Below are positions 1 through 7,003 of a stretch of DNA of 41,287 bases, in pieces. The stretch is from a virus, in the IMG/VR virus record IMGVR_UViG_3300044998_000448, positions 1 to 41,287 of that record; one strand, 5' to 3'. Below the pieces are notes generated by a model. It was not told where the DNA came from. It searched no databases and saw only the letters and a list, made by a program, of their open reading frames with translations. How positions within the stretch are numbered: position 1 is the stretch's first letter; every line of letters starts with the position of its first letter. The position numbers and the translations under genes are program-made.

Positions 1-1
1 T

Positions 2-667
2 AATATAATTGATAAATTTAAAGCAAATTATACAATAAATAATTATGAAGATTATTCAGATATAGAAATTTACTCCTCAATTTTAGTAGAATTTTTAAGT
101 CAATTTAAGCAAGGGGAAAATATAATTATTCCAGAATTTATATTAAGAGGAAGCATTTCCATTCGTTCAAATTTTGTTGCGGGGATTTTTGATGCTGTTG
201 GTCATTTTTTCATACCTATCCTTTTAGCAAGGGCTAATGAAATAAACTTTATTCTTCAAGTCCAAAATATTCTTTCTTCATTGGGTATATCTACTGTATT
301 AAAAAGTAGAAAAACAAACAGGGGTTTAGAAGATGTATATGAAATCAAAATAAATAATCAAAAGCAATTATTAAAAGCAGAAAAACTCATATTTAAAAAT
401 TCTTTAAAATATAGACGCCCTCGTTTAAAAATGAAATCTTTCTATACTTTTCCATTTAGTCTTATAGAAAAATCAAACATACCAAAAATTTATTTTAAAA
501 ATAAAAATTTTGAATATAGTACAGAATATATAGAAAAGATACAAAAAAGAGAATTAGAAATTTTACCTGTCTCCGTTTTATCTATTGAAGAAGGAAGAAA
601 TGCAGAAACATGGGATTTAGAAGTAGAGGGGGAAGAATTTATTACAAACGGTTTTGTTGTCCATAAT
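2..667 (+). other. Intein (C-terminal portion) with a degenerate LAGLIDADG endonuclease motif
   Basis: This is an in-frame protein-splicing element within nrdJ. The splice junction reads FVVHN|S: the conserved His and Asn end at 667 and the +1 nucleophile Ser begins at 668, so splicing residues look intact. The preceding DLEVEGEEFITNG block fits intein blocks F and G. A dodecapeptide at 173-202 reads FVAGIFDAVG and aligns with LAGLIDADG, but the acidic residue just before the final Gly is Val (codon gtt, 197-199). In LAGLIDADG enzymes that residue is catalytic. The N-terminal splicing block and first dodecapeptide lie outside the window. Insertion just before SAIWAGLAW matches the conserved (R)RSA region used by RNR inteins. 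Confidence 0.85.
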
Positions 668-1825
668 TCGGCAATATGGGCTGGTTTAGCATGGAATCAT
701 GGTGATATAGAAAACTTTATTACAATGAAAAACTGGATTCCAGAAGTAAGAAAACTAAAAGAAAAAGATTTTGATTTCCCTGCTACAATGGATATGACTA
801 ATATATCCGTCATTTTAGATAAAGAATTTTTTAATGCGTATGAAAACGAAAATCATCCCCTTCATCAGAAAGCCCAAAATGTATACTGGAAAGTTATAGA
901 GAGGATGACTAAAACTGGTGAACCAGCATTTAGTGTTGATTATGAAAATAAGAACGAATCATTAAGGAATGCCTGTACAGAAATTGTATCAGAGGATGAT
1001 TCTGATGTATGCTGTCTGGGTAGTATCAACATGGGAAGAATTGAAAGTTTGGAAGAAATGAAACTGGTAACAGAACTTGCACAATTATTTCTGATTGTTG
1101 GTACAGAATACAGTGATGTCCCTTATGAAAAAGTTAAAGAAGTCAAAGAAAAAAATAGAAGGACAGGACTTGGCTTAATGGGATTACACGAATGGCTTAT
1201 CAAACACGGTTACAGATATGAAGAAAACGATGAACTTGCACAATATCTTCAGGTTTGGAAAGATGTTTCTGATGAAAGTGCTAAAAAATGGGCAGATATT
1301 CTTAACTTTGCTACACCTATAAAAAAGCGTGCAATTGCCCCAAACGGTACAATTAGTATTGTTGGTGGACAAACTACGGGTGGAATAGAACCGATTTTTT
1401 CTCTTGCTTACCAGAGAAGATACCTTACTCCTGATGGATGGAAAAAACAATATGTAGCAGATTTCGTGGCAGAAAGACTTTATAGAGAGGGTTATAACAT
1501 TGATAAAATAGAAGATTCTTATGATTTATCAGTTGATGTTGAAAGAAGAATAAGATTTCAAGCATTTGTGCAGAGATATGTAGATAATGCAATTTCTTCA
1601 ACAATTAACTTACCTGCTTATGGACTTTTTGGAAACGATGATTTTCGTAAATTTGGGGAAATATTATATAAATATCTTCCCAATTTAAGAGGAATTACTA
1701 CATATCCAGACGGGGCTAGGGGTGGACAACCCTTAACCCAAGTAGATTTCAAATTTGCCCTTTCTAGACAGGGTGTAGTATTTGAAGGCAATGAAGAATG
1801 TGTAGAAGGTGTTTGTGGACTTTAA
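2..1825 (+). CDS. nrdJ: Class II (adenosylcobalamin-dependent) ribonucleotide reductase, 3' part, interrupted by an intein
   Basis: The enzyme reduces ribonucleotides to deoxyribonucleotides for phage DNA synthesis. The frame is open from base 2, so the gene is cut by the window edge and the TTG at 281 is internal, not a start. Bases 2-667 encode intein and 668-1825 the C-terminal extein. The extein carries the active-site NACTE motif (968-982; Asn, Cys and Glu of the radical chemistry), CCLGSINMGR, RAIAPNGTIS and the end motif CVEGVC, the redox cysteine pair that re-reduces the active site. The tyrosine pair that class I NrdA has near its C-terminus is absent, and the stretch RGITTYPDGARGGQPLT fits NrdJ-type enzymes, hence class II. 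The dUTPase gene follows 22 bp downstream in the same direction. The family is secure; the class is well supported but the N-terminal half is not visible. Confidence 0.9.
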   Translation, partial: NIIDKFKANYTINNYEDYSDIEIYSSILVEFLSQFKQGENIIIPEFILRGSISIRSNFVAGIFDAVGHFFIPILLARANEINFILQVQNILSSLGISTVLKSRKTNRGLEDVYEIKINNQKQLLKAEKLIFKNSLKYRRPRLKMKSFYTFPFSLIEKSNIPKIYFKNKNFEYSTEYIEKIQKRELEILPVSVLSIEEGRNAETWDLEVEGEEFITNGFVVHNSAIWAGLAWNHGDIENFITMKNWIPEVRKLKEKDFDFPATMDMTNISVILDKEFFNAYENENHPLHQKAQNVYWKVIERMTKTGEPAFSVDYENKNESLRNACTEIVSEDDSDVCCLGSINMGRIESLEEMKLVTELAQLFLIVGTEYSDVPYEKVKEVKEKNRRTGLGLMGLHEWLIKHGYRYEENDELAQYLQVWKDVSDESAKKWADILNFATPIKKRAIAPNGTISIVGGQTTGGIEPIFSLAYQRRYLTPDGWKKQYVADFVAERLYREGYNIDKIEDSYDLSVDVERRIRFQAFVQRYVDNAISSTINLPAYGLFGNDDFRKFGEILYKYLPNLRGITTYPDGARGGQPLTQVDFKFALSRQGVVFEGNEECVEGVCGL

Positions 1826-1847
1826 GATATAATAAGGAAGGAATATT

Positions 1848-2276
1848 ATGATAAAAATAAAAATAAAGTATTTTAAAAAAGATACAAATAAATTGGAGAA
1901 AATAGATAAAGGTGATTGGATTGATTTATTTGTTTCGGAAGATATTGAGATGAATGCTGGTGAATTTCTATTGATACCACTTGGTGTAGCAATGGAATTA
2001 CCAGAAGGATATGAAGCCCATGTAGCACCTAGAAGTAGTACATTTAAAAAATATGGATTAATTCAAGTTAATAGTATTGGCATTATTGATGAATCCTACA
2101 AGGGAGATGATGACCAATGGTACTTTCCCGTCCTCGCTACACGAGATGTCAGCATTCCAAAAAATAGCCGTATTTGTCAATTTAGAATTATTGAAAAACA
2201 ACCAGAAGTAGAATTTCAAGAAGTAGAATTTTTACAAAATAAAAATAGGGGTGGTTTCGGAAGTACTGGAATTTAG
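1848..2276 (+). CDS. dut: dUTPase (trimeric type)
   Basis: It hydrolyses dUTP to dUMP and pyrophosphate, keeping uracil out of phage DNA and supplying the dTMP precursor. All five trimeric-dUTPase motifs are visible: [11 protein letters not shown] (residues 20-30), PRSST (61-65), [10 protein letters not shown] with catalytic Asp81 (78-87), RICQF (108-112) and the C-terminal P-loop-like RGGFGSTG (134-141) that closes over the nucleotide. The 142-residue length is normal for the family. The start follows an AAGGAAGG ribosome site. It lies 22 bp after the ribonucleotide reductase, probably in one transcript ended by the hairpin at 2281. The gene looks intact. Confidence 0.95.
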   Translation: MIKIKIKYFKKDTNKLEKIDKGDWIDLFVSEDIEMNAGEFLLIPLGVAMELPEGYEAHVAPRSSTFKKYGLIQVNSIGIIDESYKGDDDQWYFPVLATRDVSIPKNSRICQFRIIEKQPEVEFQEVEFLQNKNRGGFGSTGI

Positions 2277-2280
2277 TATA

Positions 2281-2313
2281 AAAAAAGTCAAGAGTAAACC
2301 TCTTGACTTTTTT
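2281..2313 (+). terminator. Rho-independent terminator after dut
   Basis: An 8-bp stem (GTCAAGAG 2287-2294 with CTCTTGAC 2300-2307) and 5-nt loop are flanked by A and T runs that extend the pairing. T6 follows on the plus strand. It lies four bases after the dUTPase stop and ends the nucleotide-metabolism transcript. Confidence 0.85.
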
Positions 2314-2330
2314 TATAATATGGTTATAAT
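2303..2330 (+). promoter_or_regulatory. Sigma-70-type promoter overlapping the terminator tail
   Basis: TTGACT (2303-2308) and a perfect TATAAT (2325-2330) are separated by 16 bp. The -35 box is made from the right arm of the dut terminator. It points at the small gene starting at 2371, about 40 bp downstream. The element match is direct; promoter activity is inferred. Confidence 0.65.
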
Positions 2331-2370
2331 ATATATATAAGTCATCTTATACTCGAAAGGAGTAAATAAC

Positions 2371-2547
2371 ATGAGTAATAAGAAGTGTATGTGGAAAACA
2401 AAAGAAGATACAGATTATTTTTATATTTACTATGATACTTCTTGTGGTAAAAAAGTAGAAGAAGATGATATTTTATGTGACTTAGATGAATTTAAATATT
2501 GTCCGTTTTGTGGAAAACCTCTTGAAATATTACCAAAAGGAAATTGA
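2371..2547 (+). CDS. Small zinc-ribbon-like protein, 58 aa
   Basis: I do not recognise this protein. The 58-residue product has cysteines at 25, 36, 44 and 47, ending in YCPFCGKPL, a zinc-knuckle half typical of small metal-stabilised domains that bind nucleic acid or protein. Start choice is clear: ATG at 2371 lies 6 bp after a good AAAGGAG site. It is the first gene after the promoter at 2303-2330 and is followed after a single base by the next gene, so the two are probably translationally coupled. The acidic, aromatic middle (residues 12-22) has no recognisable motif. It could be a small host-interaction or regulatory protein. Confidence 0.6.
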   Translation: MSNKKCMWKTKEDTDYFYIYYDTSCGKKVEEDDILCDLDEFKYCPFCGKPLEILPKGN

Positions 2548-2548
2548 G

Positions 2549-2983
2549 ATGTTTGAAATAGATTATGATTATTTTGAAGATTCTTTTGATAATGAATATT
2601 CTGATAAATCAAAAAAATTTTTAGATTCACTCGATATTGAAAATAAAAATGGTTATTTTGATTTGAAGGTAAATTTACCAGATGGGGAAACAAATATTTA
2701 TAAATTGAGATTAATTGTAAATGTTAATTATCTTCTAATGTATAAATGTCCCCACTGCGGATATGTAATAAGTGATTATATGAATGATGTTATTTCTAAA
2801 TATTCGGAAGATAACAGGAGAAAATTAGAAACTTCATGCAAATATATATTTGAGAAAATTGTTCAGCATCAAGAAAAATGTTTTCCTCTTTTAGATAATA
2901 AAAAAGCAATACAGGTTTTATTAAAAAATGACGTAGCAAAAGCAATTGCTGTATTGGCAAAAGTAATAATGGAAAAAAAATAA
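2549..2983 (+). CDS. Hypothetical protein with possible C2HC zinc site, 144 aa
   Basis: The function is unknown. An upstream in-frame ATG at 2486 lies inside the preceding gene. I place the start at 2549 because it directly follows that gene's TGA and has an AAAGGA-like site about 8 bp upstream. The N-terminus is very acidic (FEIDYDYFED). A CPHC at residues 67-70 and His107/Cys111 could together form one zinc site. The C-terminal 30 residues look helical. It ends 13 bp before the bidirectional terminator and is the last rightward gene before the convergent late operon. The gene pair could be a morphon, a small independently transcribed insertion. Confidence 0.6.
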   Translation: MFEIDYDYFEDSFDNEYSDKSKKFLDSLDIENKNGYFDLKVNLPDGETNIYKLRLIVNVNYLLMYKCPHCGYVISDYMNDVISKYSEDNRRKLETSCKYIFEKIVQHQEKCFPLLDNKKAIQVLLKNDVAKAIAVLAKVIMEKK

Positions 2984-2995
2984 AAAAATAGTAAA

Positions 2996-3034
2996 AAAAA
3001 TAGGGTAGACTTTTTATAAATCTACCCTATTTTT
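2996..3034. terminator. Bidirectional terminator between convergent transcripts
   Basis: A 14-bp perfect stem (2996-3009 with 3021-3034) including TAGGGTAGA/TCTACCCTA and an 11-nt loop is flanked by A5 and T5, so it has a U-tract in either direction. It lies between the rightward gene ending at 2983 and the leftward endolysin ending at 3038. Confidence 0.92.
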
Positions 3035-3037
3035 AAA

Positions 3038-3964
3038 TTAATTTAATTTATCAAAGAATAAAGAATTATCATATATAAGTGCTGACCAGAGATTATCATC
3101 CCCCTTTATCCAAACCCTTTTTTCGTTTTCAATATATATATCTACAAGTTTTATGATTTCATTTATTTGTCGTGTTTTTACAATTTTTCCATAAGGAATT
3201 TCTCTTGCATAAACAGGTTTTAAAACCTTGAGAGATATATTTGTTTGAATACTTTGCTCTGGTGTTTCAATTGAACTACCAGAAGTTTGTTCTTGATTTT
3301 CTTCTGGTTTTTGAATAGTTATTCCAGCGTATTTATATAAATCTTCTAATGAGCCATTAAAGTAATTTCCATCTAATTGCTTACTTTCAGCACCAAATTT
3401 TATACCGTCAAGCCTGTCAGTAAATTGCCAAAAAGTCCATGTTTTCCATTTTGTAAGATTTTTGATATTTCTTTCCATAATTTCTTGACTTGTATAAGAA
3501 GCAATCCACAAATCTGTTTCGTATAATGGACTATTTGATGGAGCATATTTACTCCAAAAATAAGCACCAGTATAAATGATTAATTTTTTATCAGTTAAAG
3601 ATTTAAATTCTCTATAAAATTCAACTGCAAAATTGTGTGCATTACTGGGTACAGTACCCCAATATTCAAAATCAAGAACTGCTGGTAATTCCCCCGAATC
3701 TTCTTTTAGTAATGACCAGAAAAATTTTGCCTGTGTTTTAGGGCTTCTATCCCATGTCAGAAAATGATATGCACCCCTCAAAAGCCCTGCTCTTTTTGCA
3801 CTATCCCAATTATAAATAAAATCCCTATCCATAAAATCTCTTTGGGAAGCCTTGATAAAAGCAAATCTCACACCTTCTTCATAACTTTTATTAAAATTCA
3901 TTTTTTGTGGTGTACTTATATTGTCTTGCCAAAGAGATACATCTATACCTAATACATAACTCAT
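3038..3964 (-). CDS. Endolysin, GH25 lysozyme (muramidase) with C-terminal SH3-like domain
   Basis: The enzyme cleaves the MurNAc-GlcNAc backbone of peptidoglycan to release progeny. The GH25 domain covers residues 1 to about 215: GIDVS with Asp8, FIKAS, and the catalytic AVLDFE (Asp98, Glu100). WTFWQFTD near its end is also typical. After an Ile/Gln/Glu/Thr-rich linker (about 216-240) a roughly 65-residue domain resembles an SH3 wall-binding module. The start is the ATG at 3964: AAGGAG lies 8 bp upstream, while the alternative GTG at 3973 overlaps that ribosome site. There is no signal peptide, so it needs a holin, and the likely one lies about 12 kb upstream in the operon at 15516-15881. 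It is the last gene of the leftward operon. Confidence 0.93.
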   Translation of the reverse strand: MSYVLGIDVSLWQDNISTPQKMNFNKSYEEGVRFAFIKASQRDFMDRDFIYNWDSAKRAGLLRGAYHFLTWDRSPKTQAKFFWSLLKEDSGELPAVLDFEYWGTVPSNAHNFAVEFYREFKSLTDKKLIIYTGAYFWSKYAPSNSPLYETDLWIASYTSQEIMERNIKNLTKWKTWTFWQFTDRLDGIKFGAESKQLDGNYFNGSLEDLYKYAGITIQKPEENQEQTSGSSIETPEQSIQTNISLKVLKPVYAREIPYGKIVKTRQINEIIKLVDIYIENEKRVWIKGDDNLWSALIYDNSLFFDKLN

Positions 3965-3979
3965 TATATTCACTCCTTA

Positions 3980-4747
3980 TCATCCTAAACCATATACCGA
4001 TATTGATGTGCCATTTGCAAAAGTACCAGAACTGTTAGTACCCATTCTTATTCTAGTAACAGCACTTGTGTTATTCCATGTACCAGAACTAATGTGCATC
4101 ATTAAAGAATTTCTTGCATAGAAAGTTGTCATACCGATTGCAGTCTTATAAGAATTAGTATCCCTATAATTGGGAATATAAATCATAAAAGGAACGGGAT
4201 ATTCATCGGCATAAAGACTTGAACTCATCATTGCAGTATCTATAGCACCAAAATTATTATAAACTAGAAACCAATTAGTGGAAGGATACCATCTTAACCA
4301 GTCAACGCTAATATAATTTGCACTGTTATTATCTAAATTAAATTCAGTGGTTATACTTACTGCTGACGCCTGCCTATTTATTGACTTTGCACTACCTATA
4401 ATTAATAAATTATTGTATGTTTGGGGTACATTAAAATCAAAAATTCCAGAACCACTAAAAGTAGTAATTGTGCTGAATCTATTTCTTATAGTATTCATGC
4501 TACCAGAAATAGAACTAGCATTGTTGTAATATCCATTAAGTGTATTATTAATGGAAGATATAGAACCAGAAATGGCACTTTGTAAATTTGAAATTGAACC
4601 ACTAACCCAATTAGACCATGTATCTATTTTAGTCATATTACTATTACTAGAACCAGCAATATCACTTACAAATGTAGAAAATAACTGATTGGAATCAGCA
4701 ATTAAATCATATAACTTTAATCCGAGTCTTGGTGTATTTGTGGGCAT
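3980..4747 (-). CDS. Tail tip / receptor-binding-like protein, paralogue 1
   Basis: A probable virion protein at the distal tail, 255 aa. The N-terminus (TNTPRLGLKLYDLIADS) is nearly shared with the next gene upstream and resembles the attachment region of many Firmicutes phage tip proteins. Residues about 45-90 contain short Ser/Gly/Ile repeats (SGSIS) suggesting a coiled or trimeric stalk. The C-terminal half, from FDFNVPQTYNNLLIIG through IPNYRD, GTWNN and TRIRM to SVYGLG, is shared with both neighbours and looks like an all-beta head domain. It starts at an ATG after GAGGTGAG. Host binding is inferred from position between the baseplate genes and lysin, and from duplication. Confidence 0.6.
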   Translation of the reverse strand: MPTNTPRLGLKLYDLIADSNQLFSTFVSDIAGSSNSNMTKIDTWSNWVSGSISNLQSAISGSISSINNTLNGYYNNASSISGSMNTIRNRFSTITTFSGSGIFDFNVPQTYNNLLIIGSAKSINRQASAVSITTEFNLDNNSANYISVDWLRWYPSTNWFLVYNNFGAIDTAMMSSSLYADEYPVPFMIYIPNYRDTNSYKTAIGMTTFYARNSLMMHISSGTWNNTSAVTRIRMGTNSSGTFANGTSISVYGLG

Positions 4748-4755
4748 ATCTCACC

Positions 4756-5541
4756 TCATTTCAATCCATAAAAACTTATTCTGCTATTATTAATAAATCC
4801 GATTCTTTGAGAACCATAACCCAATCCAAACATTCTAATCCTAGTAATAGGACTATTGTTTCGCCATGTACCACCCTGAATACTAACTCTATAGGTAGAT
4901 GGTGTAAAGAAGAAATTAAACCCAAAACCACTTTTAGGTGTATTAGACCTGTAATTAGGTACTATTGCAAAGATGGGGGTATAATTATCGGTATTGTATT
5001 GATTACCTGCTACACTTCCAACCAAAACCTCACCCCTTGTATAGGGTGTAAAAAATGTTACTAATTGTCTTTGAAATTGGACTGAAACATAGTTTTGAAC
5101 ACTTGCATCACCATTAAAATCAAGACCAACATCTACATTTGTATTTTCAAGACTCGATACACCTGCACCGCATTTAGCCATTCCCAAAATCAACAAATGA
5201 TTATATGTTTGGGGTACTTGAAAATCAATTGTCTGACAACCGCTTGCTACAAAATCATACAGTAATGAAATATCTAAATTTAATGAAGCCAAAGCACTTG
5301 CTTGATTTAAGATAGAAGCGGATAAAACATTTATAGAATTATTAATTGTATTTAAAGAACCCGTTATATTGTTTGCTAAATTCTGTATAGAACCCGTAAT
5401 GCTTTGACTCCATTGACTAATTTTCACAGTATTTCCACTTAAAGAACCAGTTATATCATTTATTAATGTAGAAAAATTTAGAGATGAATCGGAAGTTAAA
5501 TTATATACTTTTAATCCTAAATTAGGTGTATTTGTAGGCAT
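4756..5541 (-). CDS. Tail tip / receptor-binding-like protein, paralogue 2
   Basis: A 261-aa homologue of both flanking proteins. The first ~45 residues match paralogue 1 closely (MPTNTPNLGLKVYNL; DITGS against DIAGS), followed by an SGSI/TGSL-rich helical stretch (about 45-110). The beta-rich C-terminal domain carries VPQTYNHLLILG, VPNYRS, GTWRNN, ITRIRM and the end FYGLK. It is separated by 8 bp from paralogue 1 and has its own GAGGTGA ribosome site. Divergence is greatest between VPQTY and PNYR, where a ligand-contact surface would be expected. Function is inferred from context. Confidence 0.6.
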   Translation of the reverse strand: MPTNTPNLGLKVYNLTSDSSLNFSTLINDITGSLSGNTVKISQWSQSITGSIQNLANNITGSLNTINNSINVLSASILNQASALASLNLDISLLYDFVASGCQTIDFQVPQTYNHLLILGMAKCGAGVSSLENTNVDVGLDFNGDASVQNYVSVQFQRQLVTFFTPYTRGEVLVGSVAGNQYNTDNYTPIFAIVPNYRSNTPKSGFGFNFFFTPSTYRVSIQGGTWRNNSPITRIRMFGLGYGSQRIGFINNSRISFYGLK

Positions 5542-5549
5542 GATTCACC

Positions 5550-6419
5550 TCACTTGATTCCATATAAAGTTAATTTTGAATTTTCACTAAATGTAACTGT
5601 TGTATTCGTATTCCTAATATAATTAGTAAAAGTCAAACGGTTTATAGCCGTTGTACTCATCCAAGTACCACCACACAAAACAATCCTAAATTCTGGTGGA
5701 TTAAGCGGAGAAGCACTTGTTTGGTATGTTATACCACCAGTAAAACTCATAACGGGTCTACCACTTAAAGTAATTGTGTCCCTGTAATTGGGAATAAAAA
5801 TAAAGACGGGAAAACCATTTCTTCTTACATTTGCTTGAATATCCATAGCATAAGGTATATCTCCAACGGTCATCCTGTCAGTATAACTACCAGAAAGATT
5901 TTCAATATAAAATGGAGATACAGTACTGTATGCCATATCATATCTTGCACTATAATAATTACTACCACTTGTAACACCATTCATGGCTACTTTCATATCT
6001 ACAGGTGAAGCAGATGTATTTTGCTTTCCCACCAGCCCAACAACAAATAAATGTTTATAAGTATTAGGAATACTCTGAAAATCATAGTTAGTTACTGAAC
6101 CAGATTGAGTAGCAATCGGGACAAACCTATCCATCATAAGGTTAACCATGCTACCATTAACAGAAATAGAACCACCAATGCTATTTAATAAACTATTAAA
6201 TGTATTTTTATAAGTATTAAAATAAGAAAGAATATCCGCTAATCCTAGAAAGACATTGAAATCAAAATTATCAATATCTAGCATGGCACTTGTTAAAGTA
6301 CCTGCCAATAAATCACGATAACTTGAGAAACTTATATCTCCATCACGATTTATATCATAATTAAATAAATTTAAATTATATAATTGTTGAGTAAATTGAA
6401 GAGGGTTAATCGTTGTCAT
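5550..6419 (-). CDS. Tail tip / receptor-binding-like protein, paralogue 3, with EF-hand/dockerin-like loop
   Basis: The most divergent of three tandem homologues, 289 aa. The C-terminal domain has the same signatures: IPNTYKHLFVVG, FIFIPNYRD, GGTWMSTTAINRL and the ending LTLYGIK. The N-terminus differs: residues 22-33 read DINRDGDISFSS, matching the spacing of calcium-binding loops of dockerins and EF-hands (acidic or Asn ligands at 1, 3, 5 and 7, Gly at 6, Ile at 8). This suggests metal-dependent folding or docking. The start ATG overlaps the preceding gene's stop (ATGA), so translation is probably coupled. Tail-tip location is inferred. Confidence 0.6.
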   Translation of the reverse strand: MTTINPLQFTQQLYNLNLFNYDINRDGDISFSSYRDLLAGTLTSAMLDIDNFDFNVFLGLADILSYFNTYKNTFNSLLNSIGGSISVNGSMVNLMMDRFVPIATQSGSVTNYDFQSIPNTYKHLFVVGLVGKQNTSASPVDMKVAMNGVTSGSNYYSARYDMAYSTVSPFYIENLSGSYTDRMTVGDIPYAMDIQANVRRNGFPVFIFIPNYRDTITLSGRPVMSFTGGITYQTSASPLNPPEFRIVLCGGTWMSTTAINRLTFTNYIRNTNTTVTFSENSKLTLYGIK

Positions 6420-6649
6420 GGTTGCGTATCCTTAAATACTACAAGAAAAGAAGAAGCATTGATATATGGATTTAAATCACTACCGCTAATTGCTGGTGGT
6501 AAACTTCCAGAATAAACATATAAAGAAGATAAGGTTTGATTATATAAGGTTGACATTAGTAAAGGGTCATAAAAAATAATACTTCCTGTTCTAATAATTG
6601 GTACATTATTATAAATATATATATTTTTTTCTACTACTAAACTATTCAT
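6416..6649 (-). CDS. Hypothetical protein, 77 aa, in baseplate region
   Basis: I do not recognise this protein. It is beta-rich with many aromatic residues (YIYNN, YVYSGS) and lacks cysteines, membrane segments and charged clusters, as expected for a small structural subunit. It starts one base after the BppU-like gene's stop and overlaps the next gene by 4 bp, so it is embedded in a tightly coupled baseplate cassette. A part in linking upper baseplate to receptor-binding proteins is possible from position only. Confidence 0.5.
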   Translation of the reverse strand: MNSLVVEKNIYIYNNVPIIRTGSIIFYDPLLMSTLYNQTLSSLYVYSGSLPPAISGSDLNPYINASSFLVVFKDTQP

Positions 6650-6650
6650 A

Positions 6651-6992
6651 TTATATTCCTTTTACAATTGTAATAATTCCCTGTGCTGGAATAACGACAA
6701 CATTATTCGGAAAAACAATTTTAGGTTGATGAGTATATTTTCCAGATAAATTCTTTGTATCTGTATTTGATAAATAAACTTCAAAAGTATTTGTATTTAC
6801 AATGCTTCCAGTTTTTGTTATCAAAGGAAAATCTGTACCATAAGGAGATAATCCCCAATAACAAGTAGCACTAGATAAGTTGATAGGATTATTATTAGAA
6901 TCCAAACATATAAATTTAAGTGTATAGGTTGTACCACCTATAAAAAATATTTCTTTTAAACTATTAACTGTTTCAAAAGTTATATATCCCAT
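6651..6992 (-). CDS. Baseplate upper protein (BppU)-like, N-terminal Ig-like domain
   Basis: A 113-aa protein resembling the N-terminal domain of BppU, which docks receptor-binding proteins onto the Dit/Tal core. Characteristic features are a strand-rich start (TLKFICLDSNNNPINLSSATCYWG, here broken by turn residues), a middle TNTFEVYLSNTDTKNLSGKY and an ending in VVIPAQGIITI. I choose the ATG at 6992 because GGAG sits 6 bp upstream. An in-frame ATG at 7004 overlaps the stop of the preceding gene but has no ribosome site. It lies between the Tal-like gene and the receptor-binding-like paralogues, as expected for BppU. Confidence 0.55.
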   Translation of the reverse strand: MGYITFETVNSLKEIFFIGGTTYTLKFICLDSNNNPINLSSATCYWGLSPYGTDFPLITKTGSIVNTNTFEVYLSNTDTKNLSGKYTHQPKIVFPNNVVVIPAQGIITIVKGI

Positions 6993-7003
6993 TTTAAACT
7001 CCA

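Noticed and set aside
281-340. TTG at 281 as start of a 514-aa protein
   Set aside because: The frame is open to the window's left edge and carries the intein LAGLIDADG motif upstream of 281, so the TTG is internal.
1184-1450. Minus-strand frame of 88 codons inside the ribonucleotide reductase
   Set aside because: It is antisense to a well-conserved coding region, with no ribosome site or recognisable protein features.
3965-3973. GTG start for the endolysin at 3973
   Set aside because: It overlaps the AAGGAG ribosome site. The ATG at 3964 has proper spacing and gives the usual GH25 N-terminus.
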